Part shown: positions 1 to 10,400 of the stretch, one piece after another
How positions within the stretch are numbered: position 1 is the stretch's first letter
How the letters are laid out: the number at the start of each line of letters is the position of its first letter
Assembly: GCA_016709995.1 (NCBI GenBank)
Contig: JADJLQ010000001.1
Coordinates: forward strand, 3,196,001-3,260,000
Length of the DNA stretch: 64,000 bases
DNA from: Saprospiraceae bacterium
Lineage (GTDB): Bacteria > Bacteroidota > Bacteroidia > Chitinophagales > Saprospiraceae
Direction of reading: 5' to 3'
Notes under the pieces: model-generated
The model's database searches: none
Told to the model about the DNA's origin: nothing
The model's input: only the letters and a program-made list of their open reading frames with translations
Program-made: the position numbers and the translations under genes

Positions 1-255
1 AGATTGCCCTTGCACATTAATTGAAAGGGTACTTAGGATATTGAAAAAAAAGAAAATAATGATTTTTGATTTCATGATGCAGCATTTTAATTAAAAGAGA
101 AAGGGTTAAAGTTAATGCTCCAGCTGAAGAAAATAGATTCGAAAAAAAAACATTCACCTTTTTGATTAGAAATTTTATAAATATTTTAAATCAAGCGTGT
201 ATGAAGCCTTGTTGGGAACTATAAATTATCTTAGAGGCCAATATATAATTTCTTC
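1..255. other. AT-rich gene-free start of window
   Basis: No reading frame of convincing length or composition is visible on either strand. The stretch is strongly AT-rich with several A-runs and probably holds the end of an upstream intergenic region plus the promoter of the nagB unit. I see no tRNA, repeat or clear terminator here. Confidence 0.5.
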
Positions 256-378
256 ATGCTCAAAGTGCTTCTTCTGATACTGGGATCGATCTTTTTCTGC
301 GGAGGGCATGCATTGTTATATGGACCACCGGATGCCAGTCTAAAAATAGCCTTATTCATTATCAATCTACACCCATGA
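256..378 (+). CDS. Possible 40-residue hydrophobic small protein coupled to nagB
   Basis: A 40-codon ATG frame begins with a hydrophobic stretch (MLKVLLLILGSIFF) and has a second hydrophobic patch near its end (ALFIINL). Its stop codon overlaps the nagB start as ATGA, the usual signature of translational coupling. I recognise no family. It could be a small membrane protein or a leader peptide controlling nagB translation, or simply a chance frame. No strong purine-rich ribosome binding site is obvious. Confidence rests only on the overlap and the composition. Confidence 0.3.
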   Translation: MLKVLLLILGSIFFCGGHALLYGPPDASLKIALFIINLHP

Positions 379-1115
379 AAATAAAAATTTTTGAAGATAC
401 TTATTCACTCGCGGTACAGGCAGCCACAGACCTTCTCAGTGTGATAGCAAAAAAACCAAATGCATTGATATGCTTTGCATCCGGAGATTCCCCCAAACTC
501 ACTTGTGAAATATTTGTACAAAGGGTGTTAGAGGAAAAAATAGATATATCTCGATGCAGTTTTATCGAATTGGATGAATGGGTAGGTGTATCCCCTGAGA
601 TCAAAGGAAGTTGTCATTATGATTTTATGCATAGACTGGCCCATCCATTACATCTATCTAAAGATCAATATCACCTATTCAATGGGCTTTCGCGCGATCT
701 TCATGAGGAATGTGACCTCATGGACGACTTTATTCAAGCACGGGGCGGCCGCATCGATATCATGATCGTAGGATTGGGTATGAATGGTCATATCGGGTTT
801 AATGAACCAGAGGTGGATATCGATCTCAAATCCCATGTCATCCTACTGGACAAAACTACAATCGAGGTAAGTAAAAAATATTTTGACCAACCGGTGACTC
901 TTACCAAAGGGATCACCCTGGGGCTATCTTACTTAATCGAAGCTATCAGGGTAATACTTATAGCCACAGGAGGCAAAAAAGCTGAAGTCATCAAAAACAC
1001 CGTCGAAGGGCCGATCACTACCTCATTTCCTGCCAGTATTATGCAGATTCATCCGGAGGGTTACGTATTCATAGACAAAGAAGCCGGTGCTTTGTTGAAA
1101 CCGGCAATTCTGTAA
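375..1115 (+). CDS. nagB: Glucosamine-6-phosphate deaminase/isomerase family protein (NagB-like)
   Basis: Cytosolic NagB-type enzyme, expected to convert glucosamine 6-phosphate to fructose 6-phosphate and ammonia, feeding amino-sugar carbon into glycolysis. At 246 residues it has the family's usual length. Visible motifs are the phosphate-binding ASGDSP (residues 35-40), the ELDEW block (66-70) and the signature GLGMNGHIGFNEP (133-145). The ATG overlaps the stop of a small upstream frame. A GNAT acetyltransferase follows after 17 bp, so the two are probably cotranscribed. The GH20 hexosaminidase at 46.5 kb could supply its substrate. The residue before GHIGFNEP is Asn where I remember Asp in E. 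coli NagB, so substrate identity (deaminase versus another sugar-phosphate isomerase) is not fully fixed. Confidence 0.82.
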   Translation: MKIKIFEDTYSLAVQAATDLLSVIAKKPNALICFASGDSPKLTCEIFVQRVLEEKIDISRCSFIELDEWVGVSPEIKGSCHYDFMHRLAHPLHLSKDQYHLFNGLSRDLHEECDLMDDFIQARGGRIDIMIVGLGMNGHIGFNEPEVDIDLKSHVILLDKTTIEVSKKYFDQPVTLTKGITLGLSYLIEAIRVILIATGGKKAEVIKNTVEGPITTSFPASIMQIHPEGYVFIDKEAGALLKPAIL

Positions 1116-1132
1116 AAAAAAATTGAACTGCA

Positions 1133-1969
1133 ATGTCCACGATTGTATCCTATAACACTCCACAAGCTTTCCTCGATGCTACCGAATCCGTTTTGGAGCA
1201 GAAAGAACTTGAGAACAACCTCATGCTGGGTATCTGTTATGGTTTCGAGGATAAAATGAAAGTGTATGATCAATGTGTTTTTATCAACTCGATCGAAGCT
1301 GACCAGATTCAAGCTTCTTCTATCAAAACAATAGCCAAAGTCATCGTGACAGGGTCCACAAAAAATACAGCGCAGATAAGACCTTTGGCTGATTATTACC
1401 TGGATCAAGGTATAGAGGTTTATGGAGCCATTGGAGAAACATTTTATGCCACCGAATTTTCAAATTTTTATGGTAAAAAACAAATCAAAACGGAAACTGT
1501 AATTGTGCACCAATTAGACAAAGTCAATCCATTGCCTTTGGCATCCGGCGATTTTGAATCAGCCACGAGTGATGATTTGGATCTGTTGACTGCATGGACG
1601 ATCCAGTTCGAAAAAGATGCAAATATATTTCCTAAACAACCTTTAGAACAAATACATAAAAGCGTGTTGGGTAAAATCAATGCAGGTAATTTTTTCAAAT
1701 GGGTAGACCACCGTGAGATAGTCAGCATGGCTGCGATCGCACGCAAAACAAAAAATATCGGGATCGTAGGCTACGTATATACTCCAGAAAACCTGAGAGG
1801 CAGAGGATATGCCACCTCCTGCGTTCATAGGTTGAGTGAAGTCATCTTATCACAAGGATTCAGATACTGCGGTTTATTTACTGACAAAGCCAATCCGACA
1901 TCCAATCATATCTACAAAAATATTGGGTATGCCCCCAGAGCAGCGTTTGCGGATATTCAGTATGGTTAA
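1133..1969 (+). CDS. GNAT family N-acetyltransferase
   Basis: A 278-residue protein whose C-terminal half is a GCN5-related acetyltransferase fold. The acetyl-CoA pyrophosphate loop is RGRGYA (residues 222-227), followed by the typical helix and the closing IYKNIGYAP strand/loop near the C-terminus. The N-terminal 130 residues look like the extra domain seen in the two-domain GNAT proteins of the FR47-like type and probably shape the acceptor site. It directly follows nagB, so an amino-sugar or amino-acid acceptor is possible, but the substrate cannot be read from sequence. It converges with the oxidoreductase on the other strand, with only 22 bp between the stop codons. Confidence 0.78.
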   Translation: MSTIVSYNTPQAFLDATESVLEQKELENNLMLGICYGFEDKMKVYDQCVFINSIEADQIQASSIKTIAKVIVTGSTKNTAQIRPLADYYLDQGIEVYGAIGETFYATEFSNFYGKKQIKTETVIVHQLDKVNPLPLASGDFESATSDDLDLLTAWTIQFEKDANIFPKQPLEQIHKSVLGKINAGNFFKWVDHREIVSMAAIARKTKNIGIVGYVYTPENLRGRGYATSCVHRLSEVILSQGFRYCGLFTDKANPTSNHIYKNIGYAPRAAFADIQYG

Positions 1970-1991
1970 ATTAAATGTTATTGAGTCCATA

Positions 1992-3158
1992 TCAAACCAT
2001 GGGCCATTTAAATGTGCTCTTCAACGGAATTTTTTTGCCAGAGGCGGAAGATTTCCTGGCAGCTTCAATGATTTCAAGCACATGGAGTGCATGCTCGACA
2101 TTGATCCTTGGCTCTGCATGATTGATTAAAGACTCAGCTACCCTGGTAGCTCCTTCTTGCCAGACATAACCCTCGGAATCTTCCTGATACAGGACTGGAG
2201 GGTGGTCCCACGAATTATCGAGGTATACGCCATTGGACTCCCAATCATAACCAATCAATCTGAGATTACCCTGATCCCCATAGATCTGAATCGAGTGTAA
2301 TTTTTGATCTTTGGCTTCATGACCATGAGGGTCAAAATAATTAAAACCACACATGACATGACTGATCACATGATGATCGTGCTGCATCAGGATATGTGCA
2401 TTGTCTTCAGCTTCGACTTTGATTTTGCCTTTATCGTCGACAGTCCGATCGGGATTGACTATACTCAACATGGATACTATTGATCTTGCCGGACCCAAAA
2501 GACCTGTGAGGGAGGCTATATTGTACACGCCAAGATCAGGCATACTCCCACCATTTTTCTCATAAAAAAAGGCGCTCCAGCCTGGTCCTGTATGCCCATA
2601 TTGACCATGTGCACTGGCGATTCTGCCGAGTTTGCCTTCCTGGATGCATTTGCTCATAAAAGCAAATTGAGGACTATTAACTACGGCCGGCGCACCCCAA
2701 AACCGAAGATTCTTACTCCTGGCCAGGTCGAGCAAGGCCTTGCCTTCTGCATAAGTGTTGGCCATAGGCTTTTCGCTCCATACATGTTTGCCGGCCATCA
2801 AAGCTTTTTTATTGAGTGCTCCATGCAGCTGCATATCAGTCGTCGTGATCATCATATCAAAAGGTACACCGGCCAGCATCTGATCGATATGAGGATAAGT
2901 AGCGGCATTCACCTGGTATAGCTTATTTTGAGCTACCGCCCGTTCATACTTTATATCACAAAGGCTGACTATCTCTACCAAAGGGGATGATTGAAGGTGT
3001 GGTATATATCGATTGCTGACACTTCCACATCCGATCAGGCCCACCCGCAGTTTTTTATCCCCGTTGGCTGAAGACCAGCCCTGCAGCGAGTTTAAAAGAA
3101 TACTTACACCTGCCAGTGCCGTGCGCTGTAAAAATTTTTTCCTGGTTATTGATTCCAT
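1992..3158 (-). CDS. Gfo/Idh/MocA family oxidoreductase, exported type
   Basis: NAD(P)-dependent oxidoreductase of the glucose-fructose/inositol dehydrogenase family, 388 residues. The N-terminus (ITRKKFLQRT then a hydrophobic stretch) resembles a Tat signal, suggesting export folded with bound cofactor. After it comes the Rossmann start VGLIGCGSV, and the EKPM motif with the conserved lysine sits near residue 134. Bacteroidota carry many such secreted members near glycan loci, acting on sugars or glycosides whose identity is usually unknown. It is transcribed away from the idonate-type dehydrogenase, so the 3159-3368 interval probably holds divergent promoters. Family assignment is firm; substrate is unknown. 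Confidence 0.85.
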   Translation of the reverse strand: MESITRKKFLQRTALAGVSILLNSLQGWSSANGDKKLRVGLIGCGSVSNRYIPHLQSSPLVEIVSLCDIKYERAVAQNKLYQVNAATYPHIDQMLAGVPFDMMITTTDMQLHGALNKKALMAGKHVWSEKPMANTYAEGKALLDLARSKNLRFWGAPAVVNSPQFAFMSKCIQEGKLGRIASAHGQYGHTGPGWSAFFYEKNGGSMPDLGVYNIASLTGLLGPARSIVSMLSIVNPDRTVDDKGKIKVEAEDNAHILMQHDHHVISHVMCGFNYFDPHGHEAKDQKLHSIQIYGDQGNLRLIGYDWESNGVYLDNSWDHPPVLYQEDSEGYVWQEGATRVAESLINHAEPRINVEHALHVLEIIEAARKSSASGKKIPLKSTFKWPMV

Positions 3159-3368
3159 ATAAAAAGTAAAACTTTATTTATTTATCCATTAGATTAAAAA
3201 CCTGGTTTATCCTAAGCCTAATTACATCTCGTTTGAAATTTAATTGAAATGCAAATATTTCTTCATAAAATTGTAGATTATAATCAGAAACAAATCAGGA
3301 TGAAACCCTTATTTTGTCTATGAGTTATAAATTTAAAACAATTCAATATCTACTGAGTGGACAATTCT

Positions 3369-4403
3369 ATGAACGCGGCAGTGCTGCACGGTGCTAAAGA
3401 CCTTAGGCTCGAAAAATTTAATCAACCTGACCTCCTGCCCGGTATGGTACTGCTCCGGGTGAAGCGAGTAGGCATCTGCGGATCCGATCTTCACTATTTT
3501 GAGGATGGATATTGTGGCAGTTTTACTCCTACCCGGCCATTCATATTAGGTCATGAACTAACAGCTGAAGTTGCTGATGCCAACGGAGCATCTTCTTTGC
3601 GTACCGGAGACCGGGTCACTGTCAATCCTGCCCGAGCCTGCGGATACTGCGATTACTGCAAAGGTGGTCGGGGCAACCTTTGCCGGCATACTGTCATGCT
3701 GGGTAGTGGCAGTACCAACCCTCCCACCAATGGGGCTATGGCGGAGTATCTCACAGTGAGAGCAGATCAATGCCATCTCTTACCCGATGGCATGGATGAC
3801 GGACATGGTGCGATGATCGAGCCACTGGCTGTCGCCCTCCACGCAGTCAAAAGACCGATGACAGTAGCTGGTAAAAGAGTATTGGTGACGGGAGGTGGCA
3901 CTATAGGACTGCTGACAGCGATCACAGCCAAAGCCTTTGGTGCGGTACCGGTCGTGGTGAGTGATATCGTTCAGGAGAGACGCACCTTTGCCTCGAAATG
4001 TAAGATCGACTATACCCTGGATCCAACAGACCCACAGATAGAAAGCAAGGTAAAAGAAATGACCGGTGACGGATTTGATGTGATATTTGAAGCTTCCGGA
4101 GCCAGACCTGCTCTACGACAAGCTTTTGACCTGGTCAGACCGGGCGGTACGATAGTTCAGATAGGTACTTTGGGTACTATAGATGTGCCCTTGCCAGCCA
4201 ATATGGTGATGGTCAAAGAAATTCAGTTTTTAGGATCCTTTCGGTATGGCAATGTATTTGATGAAGCCATCAGGTTGGTTATGTCTGGCAGAATTGACTT
4301 AAACCCATTTATTACCGGCGTGCTCCCTTTGAATGATGTCAATCAGGCGATGCACCTTGCTGCTGATAAGGTGACTTCATTAAAAGTGCAGCTCCAGGTT
4401 TAA
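3369..4403 (+). CDS. Zinc-dependent polyol/L-idonate 5-dehydrogenase-like protein
   Basis: Medium-chain dehydrogenase of the sorbitol/L-idonate branch. Visible features: GICGSDLHYF with the catalytic-zinc cysteine, the HE pair in LGHE, and four structural-zinc cysteines in the CGYCDYCKGGRGNLC block. The nucleotide fold begins around VLVTGGGTIG. The frame is open from a GTG at 3357, but the ATG at 3369 is the simpler start. Together with the DlgD-like gene downstream and the gluconate 5-dehydrogenase-like SDR at 11.8 kb, it suggests use of an L-idonate/gulonate-type sugar acid (IdnD then IdnO chemistry). That pathway assignment is inference; a sorbitol, threonine or galactonate substrate is also possible. 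Confidence 0.8.
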   Translation: MNAAVLHGAKDLRLEKFNQPDLLPGMVLLRVKRVGICGSDLHYFEDGYCGSFTPTRPFILGHELTAEVADANGASSLRTGDRVTVNPARACGYCDYCKGGRGNLCRHTVMLGSGSTNPPTNGAMAEYLTVRADQCHLLPDGMDDGHGAMIEPLAVALHAVKRPMTVAGKRVLVTGGGTIGLLTAITAKAFGAVPVVVSDIVQERRTFASKCKIDYTLDPTDPQIESKVKEMTGDGFDVIFEASGARPALRQAFDLVRPGGTIVQIGTLGTIDVPLPANMVMVKEIQFLGSFRYGNVFDEAIRLVMSGRIDLNPFITGVLPLNDVNQAMHLAADKVTSLKVQLQV

Positions 4404-4490
4404 TCATTTTTCAGAACGGTAGTCCGGCAACCTTCAGGAAAATCCTCCTATCTGAAGCTCCAAAGTGAATCATTTTTAAAACAATAGTAC

Positions 4491-5507
4491 ATGTCTGCTC
4501 CTACTATAATCATTGCCGCTGACGAGATGCGGGATCGGTTTACATCCATCTTATTGCCGTTGGGATTTACTGAATCCAGAGCCACTGCCCTGGCCGAAAT
4601 ATTTACAGTCAATAGTGTGGACGGCATCTATACCCATGGGGTAAATCGGTTTCCAAGGTTTGTGCAATATGTAAAAGATGGGTACGTGGTGCCTCAGGCA
4701 GTACCTACCTTGCATCACAAATTTGGGGCGATCGAGCAATGGGTGGGTCATCGTGGGCCCGGTGCCTTGAATGCACTACATGCCACGGACGCTGCAATGC
4801 GGCTCGCGCATGAGTATGGTATCGGATGCGTAGCATTGGCCAATACCAATCATTGGATCAGGGGTGGAACCTATGGTTGGCATGCCGCCAAAGCCGGATA
4901 TGTATTTATAGGTATGACCAACACGATTGGTGTCATGCCTGCCTGGGGAGCCTTGGACTCCAGATTGGGCAACAATCCTTTCGTCATGGCCTTGCCTTAT
5001 CAGGACGAAGCAATTGTATTGGATATGGCGATGTCCCAGTACTCATTTGGTGCCATGGAATTGGCCGTTTTCAATGATCAACCTTTAGCCGTATACGGCG
5101 GTTATGATCCGGAAGGCCAATTGACACTCGATCCAGCCTCTGTCCTTACCAGCCGAAGAGCTTTGCCAATCGGCTATTGGAAAGGTGCCGGATTATCACT
5201 TTTGCTGGACATTTTATCTTCCGTATTATCCGCTGGGCTGGCCGGACACGAAATCACTAAAGCGGGTATCGAAACGGATATATCCCAGGTATTTATCGCC
5301 ATCGAATTGGGCAGGTTGGGCAATCATTCGGTTATCCCAAAAACCGTCCAACAAATCATAGACGACTATCATCAATCCATCAAGATGAACCCTTCGACCA
5401 AGATCACTTATCCAGGAGAAAGGGTTTTAAATAACAGGAAACATAACACGGAACATGGTATCCCTGTTTTGAAAAAGGTGTGGGAGGAGATCCTTAGCCT
5501 GGGATGA
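4491..5507 (+). CDS. dlgD: 2,3-diketo-L-gulonate reductase-like (Ldh2/YiaK family)
   Basis: Cytosolic NAD(P)H-dependent reductase of the Ldh2/malate dehydrogenase superfamily, 338 residues. It resembles E. coli YiaK (DlgD), which reduces 2,3-diketo-L-gulonate to 3-keto-L-gulonate. Shared blocks, as I recall YiaK: YTHGVNRFPRF with the catalytic His (H49), GAIEQW, the NHWIRGG(T)YGW segment, MAMSQYSFG, and LPIGYWKGAG near residue 225. The gene lies 87 bp after the zinc dehydrogenase on the same strand, so they probably form one unit that ends at the hairpin before susD. A role in sugar-acid (ascorbate- or gulonate-derived) catabolism is well supported by family and context, though the true substrate could be another 2-keto sugar acid. 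Confidence 0.8.
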   Translation: MSAPTIIIAADEMRDRFTSILLPLGFTESRATALAEIFTVNSVDGIYTHGVNRFPRFVQYVKDGYVVPQAVPTLHHKFGAIEQWVGHRGPGALNALHATDAAMRLAHEYGIGCVALANTNHWIRGGTYGWHAAKAGYVFIGMTNTIGVMPAWGALDSRLGNNPFVMALPYQDEAIVLDMAMSQYSFGAMELAVFNDQPLAVYGGYDPEGQLTLDPASVLTSRRALPIGYWKGAGLSLLLDILSSVLSAGLAGHEITKAGIETDISQVFIAIELGRLGNHSVIPKTVQQIIDDYHQSIKMNPSTKITYPGERVLNNRKHNTEHGIPVLKKVWEEILSLG

Positions 5508-5532
5508 TCAGTTACCGAACTGCACAAAAAAA

Positions 5533-5560
5533 AGAGGCAGTTCGAACTACCTCTATTTTT
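5533..5560. terminator. Bidirectional intrinsic terminator between dlgD-like gene and susD
   Basis: The stem AGAGG...CCTCT encloses the self-complementary AGTTCGAACT, with an A-run on the left and a T-run on the right. It can therefore stop transcription from both converging units. Confidence 0.75.
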
Positions 5561-5592
5561 AAACAATTTTTATAATAAATGCTCCAGGGAAA

Positions 5593-7404
5593 TCAATATC
5601 CAGTATTTTGAGGAAATGCAGGCCCTTCCACGGTTCGATCGATTTGCGATTGTGGGATCGGTCGCAACACGTGAAAATCTTTAATATTAGCGCCTGACTC
5701 AGGATTCCATGCTTTGATGCGACTGACTAAAGATTTGGTACGAACCAGGTCATGCCATCTCATCCACTCGCCAAAAAGTTCACGACTTCTTTCATCCAAA
5801 ATAAAATCAACTGTCACATCACTAGCGGTAATTTTCATGGCTTCGGCAGCTGCAGTATTTTGATCAGCGGTATTAGATTTTCGATACGCGGCTCTTTGGC
5901 GAATTACATTGAGTAGTTCTGCTGCTTTGGCTTTATCGCCGGCTTGTAAATAAGCTTCGGCTCCAACAAGATATACTTCAGAAAAACGAGTCAGCACTAC
6001 CGGCCTCGTAGAAGGATCATTGAAGTTGGAACCTCGGGTCGGATCCATAAACTTTTTAACCGCCGGGTATATATCTGATTTCCAAAGACTGGGAGGTACG
6101 ATTATTCCCTTGAAAGGAGTGGTGCCCATGAACTGCGGTGCGCCTGGGACTTCGTAATCGGTAAACAAAACAGCTGTATCTACGCCTACCCGCATGGTGT
6201 ATCCGATCCCACGTTTATTATTAGCAGCTGTAGAAGGATTGTTGGTAGCCGTATTGGAGATATATACCGTGTAGAAAGTATTGGCAAATCTTGAATCAAT
6301 ATCTCTTTTCACAAAAGCCTGGTCTAAAAAGTAATTTTTGCCTGCATTGGGTCCTGTGGGCCACTTATAACTATTAGGCCTGATACGAATATATGGCCGA
6401 CCGTAAAATGCATCCCTGACCATGCCCGCAGTACCACTGTTGGAGAGGGCGCCATTTGCATTTAAAAAAGAATTGATACCACTTACAGCCGGGTAATTCC
6501 AGTTAGTAAACCAGGGCGTAAGATTTTGAGCGGCACCACCTGAGGCAGCGCCCCCTACCGTATAATAACCGTATTTGGCATCATTGGCATGGTCACTGAC
6601 AAACATGGTTTCTTTTCCATAATCATTGGCCTGTAGATAAGCATCCCCAAAATCTTGCCACAAATCCAATCCATAGGTTCCTTTGTTGGCAATGATTTCA
6701 CTCGAAATTTTTGCCGCTTCTGCAAAATCTGCTTGTGAATTAGTCAACCAACCTCTGGTAAGATAAGCCTTTGCCAGGAAAAATTTGGCGACAGGCTTTG
6801 TAGCAGCTTTCCCCAGGAAGGGAGCGGTAGGTTTATCAGGCAGGTCGGCGGAGGCATCTGTGAGATCCTGGATTATTAGTTTATATACTTCTGAAGCTGG
6901 ATCCCTTGTAGCACTTTGTGAGGCTACTGTGATAAACTCCGTGTGAAGAGGCACATCTCCCCAGGTCTGAACCAAATAAAAATACCAAAATGCCCTGAGA
7001 AATTTGGCCTGCGCTAAATATTGTTTTTTGATAGTCTCTGATTCATTGAGTTCCTGGCCAAACTTTAACACTCCATTTAAAGTATTAATATCCGTAAAAG
7101 CTACTCCCCACGCAGAACCAAAATTGGTTGCATTGAGGCCATTATAAGTATGCACCGGTCCTCCTCCGCTGCTGGCTCCTTGCAAGAATTCGTCGGTACC
7201 GGCCTGCATTTCTATAGAAAATCCTTCGGTACCCCATTGACTTCTTATATCATTATATACTCCGGCTATTCCACCCAGTACTCCGGCAGAAGAGGTAAAA
7301 AAAGACGGTACGATCTGTGATTGGGGGTGCTCTTCAAGTATTTTTTCACATCCCAATGTAACGAGTAAAAAACATGCTATAATAAATGATTGTATTTTTT
7401 TCAT
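5593..7404 (-). CDS. SusD/RagB family outer-membrane nutrient-binding lipoprotein
   Basis: Surface glycan-binding partner of a SusC transporter, 603 residues. The signal peptide ends in a lipobox with Cys19 (LVTLGC), so the protein should be lipidated and surface exposed. The SusD-like N-terminal domain and TPR-type helices run through residues 60-300. The C-terminal RagB/SusD block contains the common LTRFSEVYLVGAEAYLQAG region, then ERSRELFGEW and the RxPIP-type ending. It lies 12 bp downstream of susC in the same transcript. Adjacent sugar-acid dehydrogenases and a LacI regulator suggest the pair imports an oligosaccharide yielding uronic or aldonic acids. The ligand cannot be deduced from sequence. 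Confidence 0.95.
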   Translation of the reverse strand: MKKIQSFIIACFLLVTLGCEKILEEHPQSQIVPSFFTSSAGVLGGIAGVYNDIRSQWGTEGFSIEMQAGTDEFLQGASSGGGPVHTYNGLNATNFGSAWGVAFTDINTLNGVLKFGQELNESETIKKQYLAQAKFLRAFWYFYLVQTWGDVPLHTEFITVASQSATRDPASEVYKLIIQDLTDASADLPDKPTAPFLGKAATKPVAKFFLAKAYLTRGWLTNSQADFAEAAKISSEIIANKGTYGLDLWQDFGDAYLQANDYGKETMFVSDHANDAKYGYYTVGGAASGGAAQNLTPWFTNWNYPAVSGINSFLNANGALSNSGTAGMVRDAFYGRPYIRIRPNSYKWPTGPNAGKNYFLDQAFVKRDIDSRFANTFYTVYISNTATNNPSTAANNKRGIGYTMRVGVDTAVLFTDYEVPGAPQFMGTTPFKGIIVPPSLWKSDIYPAVKKFMDPTRGSNFNDPSTRPVVLTRFSEVYLVGAEAYLQAGDKAKAAELLNVIRQRAAYRKSNTADQNTAAAEAMKITASDVTVDFILDERSRELFGEWMRWHDLVRTKSLVSRIKAWNPESGANIKDFHVLRPIPQSQIDRTVEGPAFPQNTGY

Positions 7405-7416
7405 TTTGTATTCAAT

Positions 7417-10400
7417 TTAGAATTTAAGATTTATACCACCAGTAATTTGTTTGACAGGCGGATTGTTTAGGTTCACACTTATTTGTCGTGTAGGAACGCC
7501 ATCTCCAATGACAGTTCCGGTAGTCGCATTACTATTGCCTTCAGGATCAACCCCCAAATCATCCCTGACCAATGGTGCCCATATAATGAAAGGATTTGTT
7601 GCATTTAAATAAACCCTGGCCCCTGATATCCCGGCTTTACTCAAAGATTTTGAATTAAAAGTATAGCCAAGATTGATGCTTCGCATTTTTATAAAAGAAC
7701 CATCATAATAAGTATTCACTGAAGCAAAATCTTTTACCCCAGCATTGCCATCAGGGCGGGGAAATGCATTGGTAGGATTTTCATTGGTCCAATAGTCGAC
7801 CTTGTATTGATTTGATCGACCCTGGTTAAAGAATCCAAAACCAGACCCGCCGCCTGAGGTACCTGATAAATAAGGCACTAAGGCTTTCATACCCATGCGT
7901 GCATATATTACTGTTGAAAAATCGAATCCCTTGTAACTAATTCTGTTTGTAAATCCTCCTTCCCATTTAGGTTGGAAATTGCCTATAATTTGTCGATCTG
8001 CTGCATCTATTTTGCCATTGCCATCTACATCTTCCACACGGATCTGTCCAGGTAATTGTATTGGCGAAGTTTGTTTGGCCAAAGTGCCATCGCTGGCATC
8101 AGTCAATTGCCAGTTGCCTAATTTCTTATAATCATAGATTACGGTGAGCGGTTGGCCTACAAACCAGCCATTGCCTTTGTTATCCAACTCCTTAGGTGTA
8201 GTGAGCTGAGTGATTTCCTCCCGGTTGTAAAAGTATATCAGATCTGTACTCCAATTAAAGCCAGAAGGGTTTCTAAAAATATCAACCGTCACAGAAGATT
8301 CAAATCCTTTGCCTTCAGTCCTTCCCAGGTTTTTTAATGTAGAGCCGGCACCGTTACTCGGTGGCAGACTCACAGAAAGTAAGATGTCCTTGGTCTTCTG
8401 ATGATAGACATCAAAATTGCCGGTAATACGATCTTTAAACAGGCCAATCTCTAATCCAAAGTCTATTTGTGATGTAGACTGCCACCCAAGATCACTCGCA
8501 GGCAAATTAGTCACGGTATACGCCAGAACCTGACCGGCGGTCGTAGTGCCAAAATTGTAATATCCGGCAGATAATGCTCCTAGGGTGGAGTATGCCCCAA
8601 CATTTCTGTTACCTGAGATACCCCATCCACCTCTAAGCTTCAAATTAGTCAGGAATGAAAGGTCTTTCATAAAGGGTTCGTTCGTTACATTCCATCCAAG
8701 ACCAATAGCAGGGTAATCAAAATATTGATTTCCAGGGGAGAGTGTAGAAGAACCATCTCTGCGATAAGTAGCAGTGATCATGTATTTTCCATCATAGGAA
8801 TAGTTTGCCCGTGCCATGTAGGATAATAGACCTGTCTCGGAAAAGAAATTTCCATTGTTGGCATTAGCAGTAGGAGCACCGGATGCCAAAGCGAAATTGG
8901 CAGTTTGAATATAATCAGCAGGCACCCCTTTGACATTGAAGTTGGATCCCAAAGAATGATTTTTGGTTACTTCAAACAAGGCAGTCAAGCCTAATTTGTG
9001 TTTTTGAGCAAAGACTTTGTCGTAATATAATAAGTGCTGAAGATTTACATCCCAAAACTCTGTATTACTCAGATCAGCATTCGATGAACTCTGTACTGTT
9101 GCATTATTGACATATGTATTTGGAGGTCCATAACCATTGAATGCAGACTGGCTAAAGTTCAAACCTGCATTGAATCTGTATTTAAAACCATCCAGGATAT
9201 TTACTTCTCCATATAAGCTGTTAAATGTGCGAATGCTTCTTGAATTCGATACGATGTCATCTGCCCTGGATATCAAGGTAAGTGGGGAGATTTGAGCGGC
9301 ATCGATGGAACCGAGTTTTGGAAATAAATTTACAGATCCATCATCATTATAAGGTTTTGACAATGGAGAAAGGCCAGTCAAAAATCCCGGTACGCCACCG
9401 CCGCCAGGATTATTGGTATGAGAAAGTGTATTGATGGTGTTTAATCCAATTTTTATGCTTTTTCCTAATTTTTGATCCAGCGTGGCCCGGATGCTCATTC
9501 TGTCAAAATTTTGCTGAGAAATAACACCTTTCTCATTAAAATAACCAAGTCCAAGAGAATACTGCGTATTTTCTACTCCACCTTGTAAGCCGAGTTGATG
9601 GCTGGTATTAAATCCTTGTTGATAAAGTAAGTCTTGCCAATCCGTGTTTACCCCAGCTGCCAGATTAGCCGATTCTAAGGCCGTCAACGGATAAGGTGTA
9701 GTCCCTGGAGAGACCGTGTTGTATTTGGCTGCATCATCTTTAAACTGGGCATATTCCTGGCCATTCATTACATGGTATTTAGCTAAAACATCAGTCACAC
9801 CATGGTAACCATCATATGTCAGGACCGGCTTACCCACTTTTCCTCTTTTGGTAGTAATCAAAATGACCCCACCTGCACCCCTCGAACCATAGATGGCAGT
9901 CGCAGAAGCATCTTTCAATATCTCCATACTAGCTATATCATCCGGATTGATATCATTTAAGCCTCCATATGGGATACCATCTACCACCACCAGGGGACCA
10001 TCCAAACCATCGCCGTTTCCGGTAGTCAAAGTCCTGTTTCCCCGTATGCGAATAGATCCTTGAGATCCGGGAGTAGATCCATTACTTACTATTGAAACAC
10101 CAGCTGCTCTACCTTTCAGTTGACTAAGAATATTGGGAGCTGGTACTTCTTTGAGCGTAACTTCACTGACAGAGGTAACCGATCCGGTCACATCTCTTTT
10201 TTTCTGAGATCCATAGCCTATTACCACGATTTCATCTAGTGAAGAGGCCGCCGGGGTAATAGTAATGTCCAGTGTTGATTGCCCATTGATAGAAATATCC
10301 ATGGATTGATAACCTATGTATGAGACGGTAAGAATACCAGTGGCAGGTGCAGAGAGTGAATAGTAACCGTTTACATCTGAGGCTGTGCCTGAATTAGTAC

